Origin: Methanolobus sp. UBA474
GTDB taxonomy: Archaea; Halobacteriota; Methanosarcinia; Methanosarcinales; Methanosarcinaceae
Assembly (NCBI GenBank): GCA_002501695.1
Contig: DANZ01000022.1
Location: forward strand, 1-16,746
Direction of reading: 5' to 3'
DNA: 16,746 nt
This document shows positions 7,213-13,059 of this stretch, in pieces. The stretch's first letter is position 1, and the number at the start of each line of letters is the position of its first letter. The position numbers were made by a program, and so were the translations under genes. The notes beneath the pieces were generated by a model. The model was given only the letters and a program-made list of their open reading frames with translations, ran no database searches and was not told the origin of the DNA.

Positions 7213-7410
7213 TCATACCTCCTGTATATGCGGCACTTGGCCAGGCTGTGCAATATACATGAAGTAAGTCATTGTAGGTCTGCATGGACCATGCCATTGT
7301 ATAGGAAGTTCCGGATCCATGTGTGCTTTAAAAACAAGCTCCGGGGGTGTATCAAACTCCCTCGTAATTACAATCTGCTGTTTTCCACATCCTGTTGTGA
7401 TCTTTGTCAT
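7213..7410 (-). pseudogene. Truncated AHSA1/SRPBCC-domain gene (5' remnant)
   Basis: The first 47 or so codons encode the start of an AHSA1-type SRPBCC protein: ITREFDTPPELVFKAHMDPE followed by QWHGP and PTMT, equivalent to the common REFDAP-ELVF-A-DPE-QWWGP opening. The homology then stops. Residues after about 48 (YFMYIAQPGQVPHIQEV) do not fit the family, whose members are about 140-170 residues and continue with a GG-W-Y strand and a C-terminal helix. The frame ends after 65 residues at a TGA 2 bases before the ABM start. I infer a deletion with its junction near 7265 that joined the AHSA1 5' end to sequence upstream of the ABM gene. The 5' end looks intact, so it may still be transcribed and translated as a leader ORF. 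Confidence 0.7.
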
Positions 7411-7421
7411 ACTTTCCCCCC

Positions 7422-7454
7422 ACTTATATAAGTAAAAGTGATCATTTAAATCAC
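7422..7454 (-). promoter_or_regulatory. Promoter region with two adjacent palindromes upstream of the AHSA1 remnant/ABM unit
   Basis: Two perfect palindromes lie side by side: ACTTATATAAGT (7422-7433) and GTGAT-n7-ATCAC (7438-7454). The second encloses ATTTAAAT, which could be a TATA element with a start near 7420, about 10 bases before the ATG at 7410. The first would then sit between TATA element and start point, a normal place for a repressor operator. AHSA1 genes are often paired with ArsR-type regulators; none is visible nearby. Confidence 0.45.
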
Positions 7455-7561
7455 TGACTCTACTTATGGAAACCTCAGCTTTTCAGAAAACAGTGCCTGA
7501 ACCGCAACCAGAGCAGGAATGAGTCAAAACCAGGTATGACACAGACAGTTTTCATAGATGA
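7455..7561. other. Intergenic, no gene seen
   Basis: Neither strand shows a coding frame with a ribosome binding site. This spacer separates the palindromic promoter of the AHSA1/ABM unit from the terminator of the zinc-ribbon gene. Confidence 0.4.
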
Positions 7562-7589
7562 AGGAAAAAAGAAAAAAGAGCAGTCCTGC
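7562..7589 (-). terminator. T-rich terminator downstream of the zinc-ribbon gene
   Basis: On the minus strand, about 40 bases after the stop at 7631, a small GCAG-ga-CTGC stem (7589-7580) is followed by TTTTTTCTTTTTT (7577-7565). Runs of T like this are the usual archaeal termination signal; the stem is weak and may be incidental. Confidence 0.55.
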
Positions 7590-7630
7590 GGAAAGTTAGG
7601 GCAATCTCCAGGATCCAGACAATATGCAAC

Positions 7631-8137
7631 TCATGCCTGCTTTGGAGCATAGTATTTCTTGATCACTGTATTGCAATTAGAACACGAGACCACAAGCCAA
7701 TCCCCTACATTATACGTGACGTATTTTTCAAAGATCGACGAGCTGCATGTACTGCATACATAATATTCCTTGAAGTAATAATGATAGAAGTATGGATTTT
7801 TTGCAAGCCAGTCAAGGACTTTCTGCATGTACTCGAAGTAGCGCAGTCTGGAAGGATGACCTGAATTGTTCTGCACGGCGTTTAAGACCCTCTCGCTCAC
7901 ATTAACTGTGTGCTGGCCGGACTTCTGTGTGAGTTTCTTATAATCCGATATATACCGGGTCGTGCGGTTAAGATAATTCAGGTAGCCTTCATGCGCCTTA
8001 GGCTCGCTCTTCCATATCGTTCGCAGGAAGTACTCGCCCATGATATCTTCCATTACATCGGCGCATGTGGTACAGATATCATAGCCCGCATAGTGCCTGG
8101 CGTCCTGCTGATCGCCGCATATAAGGCATGTGTCCAT
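7631..8137 (-). CDS. Uncharacterised protein with N- and C-terminal zinc-ribbon-like cysteine sets
   Basis: A 168-residue protein I cannot assign to a characterised family. The N-terminus has CLIC at residues 4-7 and CTTC at 22-25, a four-cysteine set that would bind one zinc. The C-terminal 45 residues have a second set, CSTC and CSNC, about 25 residues apart and flanked by tyrosine-rich strands. The middle is helical and charged, with many aromatic residues. No catalytic motif or membrane segment is seen. An ATG eight codons earlier (8161, ribosome binding site AAGGAA) would overlap the upstream gene by 11 bases; I chose 8137 because GGAAGTGG precedes it and CLIC then begins near the N-terminus. 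It is the second gene of a pair with the DUF22-like gene, 13 bases downstream, so probably cotranscribed. Confidence 0.8.
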   Translation of the reverse strand: MDTCLICGDQQDARHYAGYDICTTCADVMEDIMGEYFLRTIWKSEPKAHEGYLNYLNRTTRYISDYKKLTQKSGQHTVNVSERVLNAVQNNSGHPSRLRYFEYMQKVLDWLAKNPYFYHYYFKEYYVCSTCSSSIFEKYVTYNVGDWLVVSCSNCNTVIKKYYAPKQA

Positions 8138-8150
8138 ATTTACCACTTCC

Positions 8151-8576
8151 TTACTGCCCATGTATTTCCTTGGGTGTCATTGCTTCGCGTGTGAACATTA
8201 TCGGGAATATGTTGAGTACTGCCAGAAGATCACCTTTGAGTATCTGGCCGGTCTCCTGCCCCAGTACGTATGCGTACGCGATTATGCGGTCATTATCCAC
8301 AGGCTTTGCACCGCCCTTTGTACCAACCTTGATAAGGGAAGCGATCGCATGATGCGTGAAGGTACAGGGAATTGCAACCATATCAGGTTCCAGATAGATC
8401 TCTTTGATGGAGACCTTTTTGAACTCTCCTGCACGGATGTCAGTATCCTCATCACAGATGACCATCTCCCACTTGGCACGTGTCGCAAGTGTAAATTCGT
8501 ACGTTGCCGCCTTGACCATCTTGCAGACAAGTTTATCGTTATCCCTGCATACTACCCTGACGACTTCTTCTTTCAT
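8151..8576 (-). CDS. DUF22-like archaeal protein of unknown function
   Basis: A 141-residue soluble protein. The pattern in the C-terminal half (a DRIIAYAYVLGQETGQILKG stretch, then GDLLAVLNIFPI) resembles the archaeal DUF22 family as I remember it, in which a conserved beta segment ends in a KGDLL-V-N-P motif. That assignment is moderate and the function of the family is unknown to me. The ATG at 8576 is well supported by GGTGA 5 bases upstream and a TATA box about 35 bases upstream. Two cysteines near the N-terminus (VVCRDNDKLVC) could be redox- or metal-active but no standard motif is met. It is first in a two-gene unit with the zinc-ribbon gene. Confidence 0.72.
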   Translation of the reverse strand: MKEEVVRVVCRDNDKLVCKMVKAATYEFTLATRAKWEMVICDEDTDIRAGEFKKVSIKEIYLEPDMVAIPCTFTHHAIASLIKVGTKGGAKPVDNDRIIAYAYVLGQETGQILKGDLLAVLNIFPIMFTREAMTPKEIHGQ

Positions 8577-8580
8577 CTTA

Positions 8581-8621
8581 TCACCAAAATGAAAGTATCA
8601 TATGCAAGTATAAATACTTTC
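8581..8621 (-). promoter_or_regulatory. Promoter of the DUF22-like gene with nested inverted repeats
   Basis: On the minus strand TATTTATACTTG (8616-8605) is a good TATA box; a start about 25 bases on would fall near 8586, next to the GGTGA ribosome binding site (8585-8581). The TATA box is itself inside AAGTAT-aa-ATACTT (8606-8619), and a longer pair GAAAGTAT (8591-8598) / ATACTTTC (8614-8621) spans it, with CATATG in the middle (8599-8604). A repressor bound here would block initiation. Confidence 0.5.
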
Positions 8622-8650
8622 CGAATAACTATCACGAATAATCATTATAT

Positions 8651-9112
8651 CTATGACAATGGATCTCTTTTACGTATAGAGAGGGAACGTTCCTTATGAC
8701 ATTTGGTAGTCAGGATGTTAGAAGATCTTTTTATACCATCTATAACAGCTATTGGGTTCAGCACCTTTTCTTTGAGAGAATGAACATCAAATGACTGCAC
8801 TTTCAAAAGCAGATCATATGGCTCAAGCAATTCATATATTTCAAGCACATCTTCAAGATCCTTCAAATTTTCTATAACACTGGACCTTTTTGTGGGCTCA
8901 ATATTGATCCCTACGAAAGTGGTTATATTGAATCCTACTACAGCCGGATCGACCCTTATCGTGAACTCCTTGATAATGCCTGAGCTGTGAAGCTTATCTA
9001 TCCGTTTATGCACAGTGGAAGTAGCTACACCAAGTTCGTTTGCTATCACAGTGCTGTGCATTCTGCAGTTCTCGGAGAGACGTTCCAATATAGCGATGTC
9101 TACCTCATCCAT
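8651..9112 (-). CDS. Lrp/AsnC-family transcriptional regulator
   Basis: A 153-residue regulator. The N-terminal third is a winged helix-turn-helix of the AsnC type (MDEVDIAILERLSENCRMH, then the recognition helix region VATSTVHKRIDKLHSSGIIK). The C-terminal part is a RAM ligand-binding/oligomerisation domain (VGFNITTFVGINI, then LEDVLEIYELLEPYDLLLKV), ending in a basic tail. Such proteins form dimers to octamers and respond to amino acids or other small molecules; the ligand here is unknown. No ribosome binding site precedes the ATG at 9112, but AAATATAT lies about 29 bases upstream (9145-9138), which fits a leaderless mRNA. It lies upstream of, and in the same direction as, the DUF22-like pair and divergent from the ferredoxin unit, so either may be its target. 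Confidence 0.9.
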   Translation of the reverse strand: MDEVDIAILERLSENCRMHSTVIANELGVATSTVHKRIDKLHSSGIIKEFTIRVDPAVVGFNITTFVGINIEPTKRSSVIENLKDLEDVLEIYELLEPYDLLLKVQSFDVHSLKEKVLNPIAVIDGIKRSSNILTTKCHKERSLSIRKRDPLS

Positions 9113-9325
9113 ACAACTTATATATCGAATGATAATAATATATTTTTCTGTTTTTCTGTATTGTGGAAAATAAATTTATAGATATAATTGTAAATACGTC
9201 ATTCTGATGCTTTCCACAACTATGGGGACAAGAATGTTCTTTCCGTAAGCAGGATAGACAGGCTCAATGACAATAACACTTTTTATAGTTGAGTTCTTTA
9301 GTTAAAGAAAAAAACGGTGAACATC
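9113..9325. promoter_or_regulatory. Divergent promoter region between the Lrp gene and the ferredoxin unit
   Basis: For the minus-strand Lrp gene a TATA element lies at 9145-9138. For the plus-strand ferredoxin, TTTTATAG at 9281-9288 would start transcription near 9310, with GGTGA at 9316-9320 before the ATG at 9326. Between them are a perfect 9-bp inverted repeat, TTGTGGAAA (9161-9169) and TTTCCACAA (9211-9219), 41 bases apart, and a small palindrome AAGAA-tg-TTCTT at about 9230-9241. No gene is seen here. Confidence 0.55.
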
Positions 9326-9481
9326 ATGAAAGTGAACGAGAACTGCGTAGGATGCGGCCAATGTGCTACATTTTGCAAATTTGATGCCATTGTCGTGAGG
9401 GGCAGGGCAAACATGAGCGAAAGATGCATTGGATGCGGTGTTTGTGCAGCCTACTGCCCGGTCAATGCAATAGAGGGATAA
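9326..9481 (+). CDS. Small 2x[4Fe-4S] ferredoxin paired with the CrtI-like flavoprotein
   Basis: A 51-residue ferredoxin consisting of little more than two cluster-binding motifs: C7, C10, C13, C17 (CVGCGQCATFCK) and C34, C37, C40, C44 (CIGCGVCAAYCP). The first motif has lysine instead of the usual proline after its last cysteine; this should still bind a cluster. The ATG at 9326 follows GGTGA by 5 bases and a TATA box by about 40. The next gene starts 1 base after the stop, with a GAGGGAT ribosome binding site inside this gene, so the two are translated together. I infer that it is the dedicated electron carrier for the neighbouring flavoprotein, as in the ferredoxin-geranylgeranyl reductase pair later in the window. 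Confidence 0.93.
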   Translation: MKVNENCVGCGQCATFCKFDAIVVRGRANMSERCIGCGVCAAYCPVNAIEG

Positions 9482-9482
9482 A

Positions 9483-10772
9483 ATGAAAGCAATAGTGATC
9501 GGCGCCGGGCTGGGAGGATTACTGAGCGCAGCCAGGCTTTCGAGAGCAGGATACCAGGTAGAGGTATTTGAGCGCCTTCCGATAATAGGAGGCAGGTTCA
9601 CAAACATACCATACCATGGGTTCCAGCTGACGACGGGCGCATTGCATATGATCCCGCACGGGCCTGCCGGACCTCTTGCAAGGCTCTTGAAAGAGGTCGG
9701 TGCAGAGATAGAGATAGTTCGTGCAAAACCCGCCGCCGTAATAAGGATACCCAGAAAAAGAGGAGATACGGACTATAAGTTCGGCCATAAGGATCTTCTG
9801 TTCGAGGACTTCAAGGTGCCTTTCTCCCTCATTAACCGCCTTAAACTCGTTTTTTACATAATAACCACTCGTAAGAACCCTCCGAAAGGAGTATCGTTCG
9901 CACAATGGTGCACTGACCATATAGAGCAGGACTGGACGCACAGGATATCGGATGCCTTCTTTGGATGGGCCCTGAGTCTCAGGTCAGCAGACATACCTGC
10001 TGAAGAGGCATTTGAAATAATAGAGAATCTCTACCGCTATGGTGGTTCAGGTGTACCCATCGGAGGATGTAAAGGCGTGACAGATGCCCTTGTTGCAATC
10101 ATTGAGGCACAGGGCGGCGTTATTCACACATCCACACAAGTGACAGCGATAACCACAGAAGGGGCAGGCAGCAGGAAAGCAACAGGTGTGATCGTAAACG
10201 GCACTGAACACAAGGCTGACATCGTAATCAGCGATATAGGACATGTAGCCACAGCCAGCCTTCTCCGAGGACTCAGCTCAGATAAGGAACTGCAGGACTA
10301 TACCCATATGTCAGAGAGTATAAAACCATCTGCAGGCATCAAGATCTGCCTCTCATCGGAAAAGCCCCTTATCGGACACGGAGGGGTCATGCTCACACCC
10401 TATGCAAAGAGGGTGAATGGAATAAACGAAGTTACCAATATAGACCCCGGCCTTGCGCCTCCCGGGAGGCACCTGACAATGTCGCATCAGTGCGTACGCT
10501 GGGAAGATATCGGCAACCTGGAAAAAGAGATAGCGCTTGGCCTTGAGGATCTGCAGGATATATTTGCCAATAAGGAATATGAAGTGCTTCTTATTCAGTC
10601 ATACTCAAACGACTGGCCTGTCAACAGATCACCTTCCGGGGCTGACCTCAGTAACAGGACCCCTTTATCCAACCTGTTCGTCGTGGGAGATGGTGCAAAA
10701 GGCAAAGGAGGTATAGAAGTGGAGGGTGTTGCCCTCGGGGTGCAGCACACTATGAAGGAGATATTAGGCTGA
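9483..10772 (+). CDS. CrtI/phytoene-desaturase-like FAD flavoprotein, probably acting on archaeal lipid chains
   Basis: A 429-residue FAD-dependent oxidoreductase. The N-terminal dinucleotide-binding fold is clear (MKAIVIGAGLGGLLSAARLS, G7/G9/G12), followed by VEVFERLPIIGGRF, the CrtI-type second glycine motif. The C-terminal FAD motif is NLFVVGDGAKGKGGIEVEGV, close to the GD-x-GG-EG-x-SG pattern of phytoene desaturases. Known phytoene-desaturase homologues in Methanosarcina include an enzyme responsible for hydroxyarchaeol formation (work on M. acetivorans, from memory). A lipid-modifying role is therefore plausible but unproven; a carotenoid role is less likely because no phytoene synthase is visible. 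It is coupled to the ferredoxin 1 base upstream. Confidence is high for the family, moderate for the role. Confidence 0.88.
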   Translation: MKAIVIGAGLGGLLSAARLSRAGYQVEVFERLPIIGGRFTNIPYHGFQLTTGALHMIPHGPAGPLARLLKEVGAEIEIVRAKPAAVIRIPRKRGDTDYKFGHKDLLFEDFKVPFSLINRLKLVFYIITTRKNPPKGVSFAQWCTDHIEQDWTHRISDAFFGWALSLRSADIPAEEAFEIIENLYRYGGSGVPIGGCKGVTDALVAIIEAQGGVIHTSTQVTAITTEGAGSRKATGVIVNGTEHKADIVISDIGHVATASLLRGLSSDKELQDYTHMSESIKPSAGIKICLSSEKPLIGHGGVMLTPYAKRVNGINEVTNIDPGLAPPGRHLTMSHQCVRWEDIGNLEKEIALGLEDLQDIFANKEYEVLLIQSYSNDWPVNRSPSGADLSNRTPLSNLFVVGDGAKGKGGIEVEGVALGVQHTMKEILG

Positions 10773-10861
10773 ATATGCTGAGAAATGAAATGTGGTCGTT
10801 AAAAGGATACGGCCTGTTCAATTAAACTTATGTAGTTGTTATTTGTATTCATTGATTAACG
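10773..10861 (+). promoter_or_regulatory. Spacer before cofG with a weak promoter candidate
   Basis: An 89-base gap. TTAAACTTATG around 10823-10833 is the best TATA-like element, about 30 bases before the cofG ATG, which has no clear ribosome binding site; a leaderless cofG mRNA would explain both. Read-through from the flavoprotein gene is also possible, as no terminator is seen. Confidence 0.3.
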
Positions 10862-11848
10862 ATGCCTGAATTTATAACATTTTGCCGCAACGTATTCGTG
10901 CCTGTCACCAATATCTGCAGAAATGAATGTGGATACTGTACTTTCAGACGCGCTCCGGAGCACCCCCAAGCCAGACTGATGACCAGAGAGGAGATCATCC
11001 CGGTGCTGGCAGAGGGAAGAAAGGCCGGATGCACTGAAGTGCTCTTCACTTTCGGCGAATACGCCGAAGAAGTGCCCGGGTACAGGAAGCTGCTCTCGGA
11101 CATTGGATTTTCCTCTACTGTGGAATATGTCGCCGACCTGTGCATGAATGCTATTGATATCGGACTTCTGCCACATACCAATGCAGGGATTCTCAACTAT
11201 ACTGAACTTGAAACCCTCAAGCCGTTAAATGCAAGCATGGGGCTAATGCTGGAAACTACTGCAGATGTCGGTGCACATGCCAACAGCCCGGGAAAGGAAC
11301 CTTCTCGCAGGCTAAAGACCATGAGCTATGCAGGAGAGCTTCAGATCCCTTTTACCACAGGCATACTTGTCGGGATCGGAGAAACGCTGGACGACAGGAT
11401 CAACTCTCTGCAGTCAATAGCAGAACTGCATGAAAAGTATGGTCATATCCAGGAAGTGATCATCCAGAATTTCATGCCAAAACCCGATACTCCGATGGCG
11501 GACTGCCCGCCGCCAACCGATGAGGAGATGATGCAGACAGTACTGATAGCAGGCGAGATCCTGCCCAAGGATATTGCAATACAGGTTGCGCCCAATCTTA
11601 CTGATCCCTACATCCTCACACAGTGCGGAGCAAGTGACCTAGGAGGAATATCCCCGACAACTATAGACTGGATCAACCCGGAAGCGAACTGGCCGGACCT
11701 TGACAGGCTGAGGCAAATGGTAAGAGGTATCGACCTCAGGGAAAGGCTTCCCATATATCCGCAATACATAAAGAAAAAATGGTACAGCGATCAGCTGGAA
11801 GGTCTCATCCTGTACTTTTCAGATGAAGAAGGATACAGAAAAGCTTGA
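10862..11848 (+). CDS. cofG: 7,8-didemethyl-8-hydroxy-5-deazariboflavin (FO) synthase subunit CofG
   Basis: A 328-residue radical SAM enzyme. With CofH it makes FO, the deazaflavin chromophore of coenzyme F420, from tyrosine and 5-amino-6-ribitylaminouracil; CofG does the final cyclisation. The [4Fe-4S] motif CxxxCxxC is C19, C23, C26 (ICRNECGYCTF), within the CofG-typical opening FCRNVFVPVTNICRN. Further family blocks are EVLFTFGE, NAGILNYTELE, GILVGIGET, IIQNFMPKPDTPM and APNLTDPYILTQCGASDLGG. Length is normal. It is first in the cof set, 84 bases before cofH1. The ATG lacks a strong ribosome binding site. Confidence 0.97.
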   Translation: MPEFITFCRNVFVPVTNICRNECGYCTFRRAPEHPQARLMTREEIIPVLAEGRKAGCTEVLFTFGEYAEEVPGYRKLLSDIGFSSTVEYVADLCMNAIDIGLLPHTNAGILNYTELETLKPLNASMGLMLETTADVGAHANSPGKEPSRRLKTMSYAGELQIPFTTGILVGIGETLDDRINSLQSIAELHEKYGHIQEVIIQNFMPKPDTPMADCPPPTDEEMMQTVLIAGEILPKDIAIQVAPNLTDPYILTQCGASDLGGISPTTIDWINPEANWPDLDRLRQMVRGIDLRERLPIYPQYIKKKWYSDQLEGLILYFSDEEGYRKA

Positions 11849-11861
11849 AATCATAGGGCAT

Positions 11862-11890
11862 TGTATAATAAGGATAAATCAGGGAGATAA
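11862..11890 (+). promoter_or_regulatory. Possible promoter/ribosome binding site between cofG and cofH1
   Basis: TTGTATAATAAGG (about 11864-11876) is TATA-like, and AGGGAG at 11881-11886 is a good ribosome binding site. However, that site serves the short ORF at 11893 rather than cofH1, whose own GGAG is at 11923-11926. Confidence 0.3.
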
Positions 11891-11892
11891 GA

Positions 11893-11952
11893 ATGCTATC
11901 TGGCCTGAGAACAGTACATACCGGAGAACTACATGAGACCGACTTTCAGTGA
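11893..11952 (+). CDS. Possible upstream ORF (19 residues) overlapping the cofH1 start
   Basis: An ATG with AGGGAG 6 bases upstream opens a 19-residue frame (MLSGLRTVHTGELHETDFQ) that runs through the cofH1 start codon at 11933 in a different frame and stops at 11952, inside cofH1. It resembles no protein. If translated, it could couple or dampen cofH1 initiation. It is too short to be sure it is real. Confidence 0.25.
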   Translation: MLSGLRTVHTGELHETDFQ

Positions 11953-13051
11953 CGATATAATTGAGAACGCCCTTGCGGGAAGGACTACAGAAGAAGAAGC
12001 ATTCTCCCTGCTCCAGGCGCACCCTTTCGAACTCTTTGAGCTTGCCGACAGGTTACGTTATGAGGCCGTCGGAGATGTTGTTACCTATATTGTGAACCGT
12101 AACATCAATTTCACTAACAGGTGTATCGGGAACTGCGGATTTTGTGCTTTCAAGGACAATTCCGGCTATATCCTCAGTACTGAACAGATACTGGAAAAGG
12201 TGGAAGAGGCAGACAGGCTCGGAGCCACTGAGGTGTGTATCCAGGGAGGCCTGCTGCCTGACGTAGACCTTGATTTCTATATCAACATCATTGAGTCTGT
12301 GAAAGAAGGATATTCTCACATAAGCACCCATGCTTTTTCACCCATGGAAGTATACCACGCCGCAAAACAGAGCCATATGGAAATCGATGATGCACTGCTG
12401 GAACTGAAGAAGGCAGGCCTTGACTCTATGCCCGGAACTGCGGCAGAGATACTCTCAGACAGGGTCCGCAATATAATATGCCCCGGCAAACTGAATACCG
12501 CAGAGTGGACAGAAGTGGTCACAAAAGCACACCGCGCAGGCATACCCACTACAGCCACCATGATGTACGGCCATATAGAGACCATGGAGGAAAGAATAGA
12601 GCATATCATGCTCATCAGGGATATACAGCAAAAGACAGGCGGATTCACAGAGTTCGTGCCTCTGCCCTTTATGCCTTACAACAATAAGATAGGTGAGGAT
12701 ATGCTAAGATCAGGGAGGTATATAACTCCAGGCATGGAAGACCTGAAAATGTATGCCCTTGCCCGCATAATCCTTAATACTCATGTAAATAACATCCAGT
12801 CCAGCTGGGTAAAATTAGGTAAGAAGCTTTCCCAGGTAGCCTTATACTGCGGTGCCAACGATCTTGGAGGAACGCTGATGGAAGAGAAGATATCCAGCTC
12901 AGCAGGCGCAACTAATGGGGAATTCATGTCGGCTCAGGAGCTTGAATGGTTCATCCGGACAGCAGGAAGGCAGCCCAGGCAAAGGAACACTGTATACACT
13001 AAAGTATTCGATTCAGCCAGCTCCGGGAAAGTTAAAATAAAGACCGCCTGA
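11933..13051 (+). CDS. cofH1: FO synthase subunit CofH, first copy (5-amino-6-ribitylaminouracil-tyrosine 4-hydroxyphenyl transferase)
   Basis: A 372-residue radical SAM enzyme that joins the tyrosine-derived hydroxybenzyl group to 5-amino-6-ribitylaminouracil, giving the substrate for CofG. The cluster motif is C64, C68, C71 (RCIGNCGFCAFK), preceded by the CofH-typical VNRNINFTN. Other blocks are EVCIQGGLLPD, HAFSPMEVYHAA, PGTAAEILSDRVRNIICPGK, TATMMYGHIET, FVPLPFMPYNN and GANDLGGTLMEE. The ATG at 11933 has GGAG 6 bases upstream. A homologous copy follows 8 bases after the stop. Compared with that copy it has a longer basic C-terminal tail (SASSGKVKIKTA). Confidence 0.96.
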   Translation: MRPTFSDDIIENALAGRTTEEEAFSLLQAHPFELFELADRLRYEAVGDVVTYIVNRNINFTNRCIGNCGFCAFKDNSGYILSTEQILEKVEEADRLGATEVCIQGGLLPDVDLDFYINIIESVKEGYSHISTHAFSPMEVYHAAKQSHMEIDDALLELKKAGLDSMPGTAAEILSDRVRNIICPGKLNTAEWTEVVTKAHRAGIPTTATMMYGHIETMEERIEHIMLIRDIQQKTGGFTEFVPLPFMPYNNKIGEDMLRSGRYITPGMEDLKMYALARIILNTHVNNIQSSWVKLGKKLSQVALYCGANDLGGTLMEEKISSSAGATNGEFMSAQELEWFIRTAGRQPRQRNTVYTKVFDSASSGKVKIKTA

Positions 13052-13059
13052 GGGATACT

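Noticed and set aside
8130..8699. Plus-strand 189-codon frame opposite the DUF22-like gene
   Set aside because: Antisense to a gene with TATA box and GGTGA site; product unlike any protein and passes through the promoter repeats.
9302..9607. Minus-strand frame opposite the first ferredoxin
   Set aside because: The ferredoxin cysteine pattern on the plus strand explains the sequence fully.
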